A DNA stretch of 64,000 nt from Desulfolinea sp050305405 (GTDB lineage Bacteria; Chloroflexota; Anaerolineae; Anaerolineales; Villigracilaceae): NCBI GenBank assembly GCA_050305405.1, contig JBNLFG010000011.1, forward strand, positions 120,662-184,661, given 5' to 3'. How positions within the stretch are numbered: position 1 is the first letter of the stretch; each line of letters begins with the position of its first letter. Position numbers and translations under genes: made by a program. A model generated the notes under the pieces. It made no database searches. It was not told the origin of the DNA and was given only the letters and a program-made list of their open reading frames with translations. Positions 51,323 to 58,622 of this stretch are shown piece after piece.

Positions 51323-52258
51323 ATGAATACACTTACTCTTGAAAAACTGGACTTACACGTGGACAACCTGACCAACCACGTTGGAAACACCCCCCTGCTG
51401 CCGCTTCGCCGCGTGACCTTGGGCTTGCCACCGTCTGTGAGCGTTTTTGCCAAAGCCGAATGGTTTAATCCCGGCGGCTCGATTAAAGACCGTGCCGCAC
51501 TGAACATCATCCAAACCGCCATCGCAAACGGCGACCTAACGCCCGGCAAACGCCTGCTTGATTCGACATCCGGCAATACGGGTATTGCCTATGCCACCTT
51601 CGGCGCAGTGATGGGAATCCCCGTCACACTTGCGCTGCCCGAAAACGCCAGCCAAGAGCGGATCGCCATTCTGCGTTCGCTAGGCGTGGAGTTGATCCTG
51701 ACCGATGCAGAAGAAGGTCCGCAGGGTTCGATGCTGCTAGTGCGTGAAATGGCTGAGAAAGAGCCCAAGAAATATTTCTATGCCGACCAATACAGCAATC
51801 CCGCCAACTGGATGGCACACTACCGCAGCACAGGCCCCGAGATCTACTACCAGAGCAACCAGCAAGTAACTCACTTCGTCGCCGTGATGGGCACATCGGG
51901 CACGATGATGGGCACCGGGCGCTATCTCAAAGAGAAAAACCCAAATATCGAACTTGTCGGTGGGCAGCCAACCAAACCCTTCCATGGGCTGGAGGGAATG
52001 AAGCACATGGCCAGCGCTATCCAACCTGCTATCTACGACGAAAGCGTCCATGACCGCATTGCCATCGTAGAGACAGAAGAAGCCTACGAGATGGTACGCC
52101 GTCTAGGACGTGAGGAAGGTCTCTTTGTGGGGCTGTCTTCGGGCGCAGCGGCTGTAGCGGCTTTGAAGGTTGCTAGAGAGCTGGACGAAGGCGTAGTCGT
52201 AACCATCTTCCCCGATGCGGGCTATAAATATTTGAGCAACGAAGAACTTTGGAAATAA
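51323..52258 (+). CDS. cysM: Cysteine synthase, CysM-like (possibly O-phosphoserine dependent)
   Basis: The 311-residue PLP enzyme has the Schiff-base lysine in NPGGSIKDRAA (about residue 56), the phosphate loop TSGNTGIAYATFGAVMG and the glycine loop GTSGTMMGTGRYL. The downstream genes for a JAMM peptidase, a GG-ending carrier and an activating enzyme are those of the mycobacterial CysM/CysO/Mec/MoeZ pathway. The likely sulfur donor is therefore a carrier thiocarboxylate rather than free sulfide. The segment EGMKHMASAIQPAIYD has a basic residue where mycobacterial CysM recognises phosphoserine, which is suggestive only. Confidence 0.85.
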   Translation: MNTLTLEKLDLHVDNLTNHVGNTPLLPLRRVTLGLPPSVSVFAKAEWFNPGGSIKDRAALNIIQTAIANGDLTPGKRLLDSTSGNTGIAYATFGAVMGIPVTLALPENASQERIAILRSLGVELILTDAEEGPQGSMLLVREMAEKEPKKYFYADQYSNPANWMAHYRSTGPEIYYQSNQQVTHFVAVMGTSGTMMGTGRYLKEKNPNIELVGGQPTKPFHGLEGMKHMASAIQPAIYDESVHDRIAIVETEEAYEMVRRLGREEGLFVGLSSGAAAVAALKVARELDEGVVVTIFPDAGYKYLSNEELWK

Positions 52259-52260
52259 AT

Positions 52261-52410
52261 CCAGTTTCTGACCGGACGCTGAGTAGTTCCGAGTTCTTTT
52301 CAAGGAACGTATCGAAGCGGTAGTCGAAGGACAATATTTGCAAACACCGCTCTTCGACAGCGGGTTTCGATACGCCCTTCGGTCTATCCAACCCTCCGCT
52401 CAGAGACTGG
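52261..52410. repeat. Intergenic palindromic repeat
   Basis: Outer arms CCAGTTTCTGA (52261-52271) and TCAGAGACTGG (52400-52410) match with one mismatch. Inner arms CGTATCGAA (52308-52316) and TTCGATACG (52366-52374) are perfect, with GTCGAAGG / CTTCGAC between. This is a nested, MITE- or REP-like element of the TTCGA-rich kind and fills the gap between cysM and the JAMM gene. Confidence 0.72.
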
Positions 52411-52422
52411 CTAATTTTAAAA

Positions 52423-52845
52423 ATGCTAATCATCACCCAAGACCTGCTTGACCAAATCCATCAGCATCTCGAAGAAACCTACCCTGAAGAGGGTGTCGGT
52501 TTTCTCTTCGGGCGGAAGGGAGACGAGACTAACATCAAAGCGCTGCACCCCGTTCCCAACGCGTGGCAACCCGAGGCCGAGCGGCGACATCGATATGATG
52601 TTGCGCCGCAAGACATCATGGCAGCAGACGACAAAGCCGAGCAAATGGGGCTAGTCATCGTCGGCGCATATCATTCGCATCCTGACCACCCCAATGAGCC
52701 GTCCCAAACCGACCGTGAGCGCGCGCATCCGTTTTTTATCTATCTGATTACCAGTGTACAAGAAGGCAAGGCACTAGATACGCGCGCATGGCGGTTATTG
52801 GAAGATCGAAGCAAGTTTGTTGAAGAAGAAATCAAAATTGAGTAA
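52423..52845 (+). CDS. mec: JAMM/MPN+ metalloprotease (Mec-like)
   Basis: The 140-residue protein has the JAMM motif with the catalytic Glu in EEGVGFLFG (about residues 19-27) and the zinc residues in AYHSHPDHPNEPSQTD (HxHx7-10D, about residues 84-99). In the CysO pathway this enzyme frees cysteine from the carrier after sulfur transfer. It sits between cysM and the carrier gene, which supports that role. The adjacent palindromic repeats interrupt the operon but not the genes. Confidence 0.88.
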   Translation: MLIITQDLLDQIHQHLEETYPEEGVGFLFGRKGDETNIKALHPVPNAWQPEAERRHRYDVAPQDIMAADDKAEQMGLVIVGAYHSHPDHPNEPSQTDRERAHPFFIYLITSVQEGKALDTRAWRLLEDRSKFVEEEIKIE

Positions 52846-52849
52846 ATCT

Positions 52850-52929
52850 CACCACAGAGATCACAGAGCACACAGAGTTTTAAAAGAAAAACACAGAAAA
52901 ACTCCGTGCTCTCTGTGCGCTCTGTGGTA
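52850..52929. repeat. CACAGAG palindromic repeat
   Basis: ACCACAGAG (52851-52859) pairs with CTCTGTGGT (52920-52928). Inward, CACAGAG / CTCTGTG and AGAGTTTT / AAAACTC continue the pairing almost to the centre. The element belongs to the same type as 13086-13155 but is longer and better conserved. Its right edge lies next to the -10 box of the carrier gene. Confidence 0.78.
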
Positions 52930-52942
52930 AATCAAAAAGGGC

Positions 52943-52948
52943 TATAAT
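52943..52948 (+). promoter_or_regulatory. Internal promoter before the sulfur carrier gene, likely leaderless
   Basis: TATAAT ends 6 bases before the ATG at 52955 with no Shine-Dalgarno between them. Transcription would begin at the start codon. Confidence 0.5.
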
Positions 52949-52954
52949 CACACC

Positions 52955-53227
52955 ATGCCAATCATCAAAATCCCCACTCCTCTGCGCCCGCACACCGACG
53001 GCAAGCGCGAACTCGAACTCGAGGGCAAGACCGCAGGCGAAGTACTCGATGCGTTGCTCGCCTCGTACCCCGATCTAAAAGACCATTTCTACGACGAGAA
53101 CGGCGAGCTGCGTAAGTTCGTTAACATCATTTTGGGCGAAAGCCACATCAAAGACCTGCAAGGCCTCGACACGCCGCTCGAAGACGACGACATCCTGCGT
53201 ATTCTCGCCAGCATTTCAGGAGGCTAA
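52955..53227 (+). CDS. cysO: Ubiquitin-like sulfur carrier protein (CysO/MoaD/ThiS type)
   Basis: The 90-residue protein ends in the diagnostic double glycine (ILASISGG), which is adenylated and converted to a thiocarboxylate. The preceding pattern ELEGKTAGEVLDALLASYPDL and DTPLEDDDILRI is that of CysO/MoaD proteins. It is followed at once by the MoeZ-type activating enzyme and is the predicted partner of CysM. Confidence 0.92.
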   Translation: MPIIKIPTPLRPHTDGKRELELEGKTAGEVLDALLASYPDLKDHFYDENGELRKFVNIILGESHIKDLQGLDTPLEDDDILRILASISGG

Positions 53228-54370
53228 ATGACCACGCTCACCGATCAGGAATTTCTACGCTACTCGCGTCACCTGCTCATCCCCGAAGTCGGCTTGAGCG
53301 GGCAGGAAAAGCTCAAAGCCTCCTCCGCGCTCATCATCGGCACGGGCGGGCTCGGCTCACCGATCTCACTCTACCTTGCCGCCGCAGGGATCGGACGCAT
53401 CGGTCTCGTCGATTATGACGTGGTTGACTCGTCGAATTTGCAGCGCCAGATCATCCACAGTGAAGAGATGCTTGGCAAACTGAAAGTGGACTCGGCACGC
53501 GCGCGAATGTTGGGTTTGAATCCGTTCATCCAAGTGGATGCCTATAACGAGCCTTTTACCGCTGAAAATGCAATGCAGATCGCGACCGGCTACGACATCA
53601 TCATCGACGGGACGGATAACTTCCCGACCCGCTACCTGAGCAATGACGTGGCGGCTTTCCTCGGCATCCCGAATATCTACGGCTCAATCTACCAGTTCGA
53701 CGGGCAAGCCAGCGTTTTCGACGCCAAAAATGGCCCCTGCTATCGCTGTCTCTTCCCTGCCCCGCCACCACCGCATCTCGTCCCCTCCTGTGGGGACGGG
53801 GGTGTTTTAGGCATCCTGCCCGGCACGATCGGCAGCATCCAAGCCACCGAAGCGATCAAGATGTTGCTTGGCATCGGCTCGTCCCTGCTCGGTAGACTGC
53901 TACTCTATAATGCGCTCGACATGACCTTTGATTATGTCAATCTAAAGAAAAATCCGAAATGCCCTGTCTGTGGCGAGAACCCGACCATCACCGAGTTAAT
54001 TGACTACGAAGCCTTCTGCGGCGTCCCTGGACATCATACCGAAGAATGGCCCTCCGAATGGGACATCAGCGCACTTGAATTGAAAGAAATTCTAGGAAAA
54101 TCTAAACCCGTTTTACTGGATGTGCGTGAGCCCCATGAAAAGCAGATTTCTGATCTGCCAAACTCCATCAACATCCCCTACGGCGAACTTGCCAGCCGCC
54201 TCTCGGAATTGAATACCGCCCAGGAGATCGTCATCTTCTGCCGCACAGGCAACCGCTCCCTGCACGCCCTCGAAGTGCTGCTCGGCGCAGGCTTCCGCAA
54301 ATTGAAGAATCTCGAGGGTGGGATTAATGAATGGGCAACGGACGTGAACCCGATGTTGCCAATATATTAG
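53228..54370 (+). CDS. moeZ: MoeZ-type carrier-activating enzyme: ThiF/MoeB adenylyltransferase plus rhodanese domain
   Basis: The 380-residue protein has an E1-like adenylation domain (GTGGLGSPISLYLAAAGIG about residues 37-55; LVDYDVVDSSNLQRQ), zinc cysteines in CYRCLFP and CPVCGE, and a C-terminal rhodanese domain (about 275-378) with the active loop CRTGNRS (about residue 338). In mycobacteria MoeZ adenylates and sulfurates CysO. The stop of the carrier and the start of this gene are contiguous. Confidence 0.94.
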   Translation: MTTLTDQEFLRYSRHLLIPEVGLSGQEKLKASSALIIGTGGLGSPISLYLAAAGIGRIGLVDYDVVDSSNLQRQIIHSEEMLGKLKVDSARARMLGLNPFIQVDAYNEPFTAENAMQIATGYDIIIDGTDNFPTRYLSNDVAAFLGIPNIYGSIYQFDGQASVFDAKNGPCYRCLFPAPPPPHLVPSCGDGGVLGILPGTIGSIQATEAIKMLLGIGSSLLGRLLLYNALDMTFDYVNLKKNPKCPVCGENPTITELIDYEAFCGVPGHHTEEWPSEWDISALELKEILGKSKPVLLDVREPHEKQISDLPNSINIPYGELASRLSELNTAQEIVIFCRTGNRSLHALEVLLGAGFRKLKNLEGGINEWATDVNPMLPIY

Positions 54371-54387
54371 GAAAGCAAACATATAAA

Positions 54388-55107
54388 ATGTCAACGAGAA
54401 TAATAGCTTTGGCAGCACAAATGCTTAGAGACAGCATCGAAGATATTGCACCGCCACCATTTGACAACGATTATGATATTCGCATCTTTCAAAGAGCAAT
54501 AGAAATACAAGCAGAACAATGTGATGCTATTCAATCTTTATATTTAGAGGGACTATTTAGGCCTGCGTATGCCGTTCTAAGAAGTGTTCTGGAGGCAATG
54601 GCAACGCTAGTATGGGTTTCAACAAACACAGAACGATACAGCAAACTATTTGAAACAAACAAGCAACCGAACATGAGAGAGATTCTAAAAAGGATCGAAT
54701 GGGCAGAAGAATATGGACGAACCTTTAGTTATCTCTCAAGCTTTGTGCATATTGATATAGATAATGCTGAATTCTACAGAGAATATTTGATAGAGACAGA
54801 TCCTTCTCAACCATTCCATGAGATAAAATCTGACTCTGAGTATTTCCTCATAGGAACTGAAAATGGGCCTTTAGCACTTGCTATCAATCTCATGTCTAAA
54901 GAAGAGGCTCAGAGAAAATATGGACCGTATTTAGCCGCAAAAACCTACGATCTTATAGCAGCAGGATTAGAAAAATTGTACGGTAAGCAGTTATATAAAA
55001 AGAACTGGTGGAAACAAGAAGCTGCAGCCTTGCATCAAAAACTCATCACAACACACCCCGACATCGCATCAAAAATGCTGTGGTCGCTCCAACAAAAACT
55101 ATTTTAA
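54388..55107 (+). CDS. Helical protein of DUF5677 type, unknown function
   Basis: From the ATG at 54388 the protein is 239 residues and almost wholly helical. Its central block (IQSLYLEGLFRPAYAVLRSV, then EAMATLVWVS) and the later SFVHIDIDN resemble the DUF5677 family, often found in accessory and defence-rich regions. It is clearly AT-richer than moeZ, and an earlier in-frame ATG at 54331 lies inside moeZ. Probably horizontally acquired. Confidence 0.65.
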   Translation: MSTRIIALAAQMLRDSIEDIAPPPFDNDYDIRIFQRAIEIQAEQCDAIQSLYLEGLFRPAYAVLRSVLEAMATLVWVSTNTERYSKLFETNKQPNMREILKRIEWAEEYGRTFSYLSSFVHIDIDNAEFYREYLIETDPSQPFHEIKSDSEYFLIGTENGPLALAINLMSKEEAQRKYGPYLAAKTYDLIAAGLEKLYGKQLYKKNWWKQEAAALHQKLITTHPDIASKMLWSLQQKLF

Positions 55108-55163
55108 ACATTTACATTTCTATAAACCATCCTACATTCCCATCCCTGCTATAATCCCCCTGC

Positions 55164-55253
55164 ATGAAAACACAGATCATCCAGCTTGAACTGCACGGCG
55201 ATCACATCTCCATTCGCGACAAGATGAATTGGAGTAAAGAACAGCACCTTTAG
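55164..55253 (+). pseudogene. Truncated gene: N-terminal 29 residues only
   Basis: A TATAAT box (55150-55155) and an ATG at 55164 start a frame MKTQIIQLELHGDHISIRDK and onward that stops at TAG 55251. I recall this N-terminus from much longer Chloroflexi proteins (MKT-IIQLE-HD---S-RDKM-W), so it is probably the stump of a larger gene cut off by the adjacent insertion-sequence debris. The identity of the full gene is not certain. Confidence 0.5.
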
Positions 55254-55509
55254 GAAAAAGCCCCTCCTTTTGTCACAATGTGCAATTCCAGCGTTCGACA
55301 TGATCGGTCTCTCCGCTCTCTTTCCCAACACTACGATGGATTTCTTCTGGAAAAACTTTCTCGTAGACATCCCAGAAGTCATTGTAACTGTGACAAGAGC
55401 GGTAAGCTGGTGGTATGCGCTTCCAAATTTTTGCACTGCGATCCCCGATCACAAAAGCAATCACTTGACGTGTTCGGCAACATGTATAGATTTTCTCTTC
55501 GATTATCAT
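55254..55509 (-). pseudogene. IS1-family transposase remnant
   Basis: The minus-strand frame reads AFVIGDRSAKIWKRIP, HSYNDFWDVYEKVFP and HRSVGKESGETDHVERWNCTL. This is the core of the IS1 InsB transposase (GDRS, FW..Y..V.P, VGKE.GET...ER.N.TL). A stop codon replaces the next conserved residue and the frame is lost downstream. The N-terminal half is missing too. A dead fragment. Confidence 0.85.
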
Positions 55510-55658
55510 ACTGATAGTCTACAACAAAACATTTAGTTAAGACCACTACCTACTCATTTAGCAATTCCCTCAAAAAGACACTTACTGTGTGTTGGCATTT
55601 TTTTGGGTTAAGACAAGAAGAAATCCCATATTCACCAGAATTATGGTCTTTAACAAAC

Positions 55659-55688
55659 AAACCCCAAGGATATTCCTTGGGGTTTGTT
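55659..55688. terminator. Terminator of the tRNA-Gln gene
   Basis: AAACCCCAAGGA (55659-55670), loop of 3, TCCTTGGGGTTT (55674-55685), with TTTGTTTGTT following on the minus strand. Confidence 0.85.
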
Positions 55689-55696
55689 TACTCTTG

Positions 55697-55767
55697 CTGG
55701 GGGCAAAGGATTCGAACCTCTACTTACTGTTCCAGAGACAGCTGTCCTACCATTAGACGAGCCCCCA
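55697..55767 (-). tRNA. tRNA-Gln (CTG anticodon)
   Basis: The minus strand folds as a complete tRNA. Acceptor stem is TGGGGGC/GCCCCCA. The D-arm has AATGGTAGG. Anticodon stem GCTGT/ACAGT carries loop CTCTGGA, giving anticodon CUG (Gln, codon CAG). T-arm is AGAGG-TTCGAAT-CCTTT. CCA is not encoded. A terminator follows immediately. Confidence 0.92.
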
Positions 55768-55842
55768 CTTCAGCGGGCAGTATTTTACCATGCTCACAAA
55801 AATACGTCTAGCGCCTGTCAACATAGTAACAGGCTTTCTTAA

Positions 55843-56602
55843 GGTCCGCCAATAAGCGAGGCTGCTTCCTCAGAATATTGCGCTAGCGGGTGATCTAGAA
55901 ATGTATCGTTGTTACGCTTGTCGCTGTTCAGATAAACGACTTCATCAATAGCCCAATTGTAGCCTCCCCTGCCATTGCTGTTGCCCAGGCCTTGTGATCC
56001 TTTTCTGGTCACCGCGTTTCATCCAGCAGGCAATCAAAACGGGCAGCCAGCCTAAGGCACTTTCGTCCACAAAGAAGATGTCAATTTTTCCTGTTTCGGC
56101 TCTTTTCTAGCTCTTTAAGCCATTCTTCAGCAGTTTCTTGAGCTTCTGCGTTCTGCAAATCAGTCAGATCATGTTTCGGTCGACGATAAACAAAGTATTG
56201 ACTTTTAGAAGCGCTCAGAACTGAGTTAGCGCAAACTTATTTCGGTTCGATTAGCCATATATTTTTCTAGCCGGGCTGCTGTCCAAATTGCGAAGGCATA
56301 TCCCAACTCTTGTGGATATTGCTCAATCACTTTTTTTAGCAGCGCTACATAGCGCTTCATCGGTTTTAGACGGACGCCCTGGCTTTGGACGATTTGCCAG
56401 ACTTTCTACACCACCGCCCTGAAACCGGTGATGTCAATCGTAAACCGTTAGCGACGAAACAGAGCTAAGCTCAGCTGCTTCTTGTGGTCTACTATAAACC
56501 CATTGCGCGCTGACGAACTTCTGGACACTTATCTGACTTGATCGCCTTTGCGATCTCTTCAAGTTCTTCATCACTTCGTGTGAAAGTAAGGGAATTTGGC
56601 AT
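55843..56602 (-). pseudogene. Degenerate IS630-family transposase
   Basis: Reading the minus strand from the ATG at 56602 gives MPNSLTFTRSDEELEEIAKA, then after frame changes KPGRPSKTDEA-like, IEQYPQELGYAFAIWTAARL, RRPKHDLTDLQNAEAQ, EEWLKELEKSR and a YNWAIDEVVYLNSDKR tail. These are the helix-turn-helix and DDE-region blocks of IS630 transposases. At least four frameshifts and stops are present and part of the catalytic region is deleted. It is inactive. A weak hairpin GCCTGT/ACAGGC lies at 55813-55834. Confidence 0.75.
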
Positions 56603-56904
56603 GCCCTTAGTATCTCACGATTTGATTTTCTCGAATATGTTTTTAATGTTCTTTCCGATAGTTACTTAAAACACACCGCAGCATCGCTTATGTTAAATAA
56701 TAGTGTTCCTGTTTTCTTGTTTCAAAAATCCTTTGACACTCAAAGACAAGCACGACATTGGATATTTACGAGCACCTCATTCCAACAAAGCAGAAACGTG
56801 TTACTCAAATTATGGACAGAAACGCAATGCCGATATCCGTCAATTTTTGGGAAACATTGGATAGAAAGACATCCAACTAATACTAAATTTGCACGCAAAA
56901 AGAA
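56603..56904. other. AT-rich debris with no confident gene
   Basis: Open frames here are short and do not match a family. The plus-strand stretch at about 56760-56870 (IYEHLIPTKQKRVTQ in one frame) vaguely recalls the end of another IS1-type transposase, but the similarity is too weak to call. Confidence 0.4.
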
Positions 56905-56928
56905 AGGCCTGCCGAATTTGACAGGCCT
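56905..56928 (-). terminator. Old terminator of the interrupted tRNA-Arg
   Basis: AGGCCTG (56905-56911) pairs with CAGGCCT (56922-56928). On the minus strand it is followed by TTTCTTTTT. It lies 31 bases past the 3' end of the tRNA fragment. Confidence 0.7.
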
Positions 56929-56958
56929 CGCCCCTTGTATGCAGGGACTTTTTTCTTG

Positions 56959-57000
56959 TGCACCCGGAGGGACTCGAACCCCCAACCAACTGATTCGAAG
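56959..57000 (-). pseudogene. 3' part of a tRNA-Arg (TCG anticodon loop to acceptor end)
   Basis: On the minus strand the sequence begins in the anticodon loop (CTTCGAA), continues with the anticodon 3' stem and variable loop, a perfect T-arm (GGGGG-TTCGAGT-CCCTC with one wobble) and the acceptor 3' strand CGGGTGC-A. The D-arm and acceptor 5' strand are absent to the right of 57001. Precise loss at the anticodon loop, with the terminator still in place, is what integration of a mobile island at a tRNA 3' end leaves behind. Confidence 0.8.
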
Positions 57001-57189
57001 CTAGTGGTAAGGGTATCTACACCGTGTTTTCTTGTCCATTATGCCTATAAAGTGGACAGAAATAGCTAAAAAACGTCCAAAATCTGCTTATCCATCCATA
57101 GTTTCTATGGGATACGCTCGCAAATTGCTCGCAGAATGGACACATATTCACCTGATTGACGATTAATCGCTTGCTATGCATTCATAAAA
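57001..57189. other. Island-side flank of the tRNA fragment
   Basis: No gene is recognised. The stretch is AT-rich and has a directly repeated TGGACA motif (57050s and 57130s). It would be the end of the integrated element if the tRNA-Arg interpretation is right. Confidence 0.4.
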
Positions 57190-57216
57190 AATCCCCTTTC
57201 TGTTAGAAAGGGGATT
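57190..57216. terminator. Terminator hairpin
   Basis: AATCCCCTTTC (57190-57200), loop TGTTA, GAAAGGGGATT (57206-57216), with T runs on both strands. On the minus strand it would end the tRNA-like remnant at 57225-57290. Confidence 0.8.
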
Positions 57217-57224
57217 TTGCATTT

Positions 57225-57290
57225 TAGGACTCAAACCTGCTACATCCAGGTTATGAGGCTGAATCTTGCACAAGCTACCTCAAACGAAAA
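57225..57290 (-). pseudogene. Decayed tRNA, Met-like
   Basis: On the minus strand a CTCATAA anticodon loop (CAU), a partial anticodon stem and a degenerate T-arm (GCAGG-TTTGAGT-CCTAA) resemble the 3' half of tRNA-Met. The stems have several mismatches and no acceptor pairing is visible. It has its own terminator at 57190. A decayed tRNA or att-site remnant; call is tentative. Confidence 0.35.
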
Positions 57291-57600
57291 AACTTGGCGA
57301 TTTAGCTAACCCGACGGTCTACAGTTTAATAAAGTCTTTAGGCGCGTGGTAAACCTTCTTTCTATTATATCATGTAGTCTATTGCTCTGTTGTACAAAAG
57401 CCCCTTTGTTCACAGTCGCAGTTATCGCAACCATCATAACAGATCGATGTTTCTATCACACTCTGCATATTATTTTCACCCCATAAACTTACAATACCAA
57501 CGGTCATTCTTTTTTCTGCTTATTCCTCTTTTCCACTTAGTCAAAATCTCGACTTTATGACAACCCTCGCTACACTCATAGTAAACTTTCGAATTATTGG
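57291..57600. other. AT-rich leader region of the island operon
   Basis: No frame, RNA gene or strong hairpin is recognised. It separates the tRNA remnants from the operon promoter. Confidence 0.5.
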
Positions 57601-57606
57601 TATAAT
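57601..57606 (+). promoter_or_regulatory. Probable -10 box of the island operon
   Basis: TATAAT lies 45 bases before the ATG at 57652; a clear -35 is not visible. AAGAAAAGG before the ATG serves as ribosome site. Confidence 0.45.
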
Positions 57607-57651
57607 ATTTGTAAATTATCTTGCTGATTTTTTAAGAAAAGGATATAAGAA

Positions 57652-58599
57652 ATGAAGATATCAATGCTTGTTCCGAAAAATGAACTTACCCTCCAACAAC
57701 AAAAGAGATTAGAAAAGCTAGGGAATGTTGTTTATACAAAAAGCAGAGATGAATATCCACTTGACGAGCTTATAGAACTGTGCAAGGAATCGATTGTAAT
57801 TGGTCTAGATCCTGATAATCTAGGGGGATTTGACAAAGCCCCATCCCGCTTTGTTTCGTTGGTTGAGGCACTACAACACATAAAAGGTATTGCTCTAATC
57901 ACGACATCTTACGGCTATATAGATTTAGATTATTGCCAAAAACGAGGGCTGGTAGTTACCAATGTGCCACACTATGCAACTGAGGCTATTGCTGAACACG
58001 CCTTAGCCTATTTACTTGGATGCTCTAAGAGAATATTTATTGCAGATCGTAAAACTAGAGAAGATAATTTTGAACTCCTGCAGGGATTTGAGCTCAAAAA
58101 TAAAATTCTGGGGGTGGTTGGACTTGGAGATATTGGCACTAGAACGACTGAACTAGGCAATGCAGTTGGCATGAAGGTTATCGGTTGGAACCGCTCAAGC
58201 AAACAAGTTTCAAAGGTAGAGATAAAAACGTCACTAGATGAGTTATTAGAAGAAGCAGACGCTATTGTTTTAGCCGTTGCTGATAATAAAGAGACTATTG
58301 ATCTACTATCTAAAACTAGGATAAAGAAACTGAAAAAGGGTGCCATCGTTGTTAACATTGCATCCAGAGCAATTGTAGATGAGGAAGCTATGGCAACAGC
58401 ATTACGAAATGGTGATATAGATAGTTATGTTGTTGAAAGTAACAATCCTACAATGCCACCTCTTGGACAAATCGACAATGCTTTTGTATTTAAACAATTT
58501 GGCTGGTATACAAAAGAGGCAATGGATAGAAACTTAGATGTGTGGATTTCCAATATTGAAGGCATTATTAACGGAACACCTGTAAATCCTGTGTTCTAA
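57652..58599 (+). CDS. D-2-hydroxyacid dehydrogenase family protein, apparently lacking the catalytic His
   Basis: The 315-residue protein has the family's NAD-binding motif LGVVGLGDIGTRTTELGNAVG (about residues 144-164). The catalytic Arg lies in NIASRAIVDEEA, and a candidate Glu in VVESNNP. At the position of the conserved TPHIGGYT it reads FKQFGWYTKEA, so the proton-donating histidine seems replaced by Gln. Either the reaction differs from normal 2-oxoacid reduction or the protein binds nucleotide without that chemistry. First gene of an AT-rich six-gene operon; 23 bases to the next. Confidence 0.8.
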   Translation: MKISMLVPKNELTLQQQKRLEKLGNVVYTKSRDEYPLDELIELCKESIVIGLDPDNLGGFDKAPSRFVSLVEALQHIKGIALITTSYGYIDLDYCQKRGLVVTNVPHYATEAIAEHALAYLLGCSKRIFIADRKTREDNFELLQGFELKNKILGVVGLGDIGTRTTELGNAVGMKVIGWNRSSKQVSKVEIKTSLDELLEEADAIVLAVADNKETIDLLSKTRIKKLKKGAIVVNIASRAIVDEEAMATALRNGDIDSYVVESNNPTMPPLGQIDNAFVFKQFGWYTKEAMDRNLDVWISNIEGIINGTPVNPVF

Positions 58600-58622
58600 G
58601 GTCAATCCTCTGTGGGGCAATA

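Noticed and set aside
56690..57004. A 104-codon plus-strand frame over the debris region
   Set aside because: It runs through the tRNA-Arg fragment and its terminator, so it cannot be a real gene.
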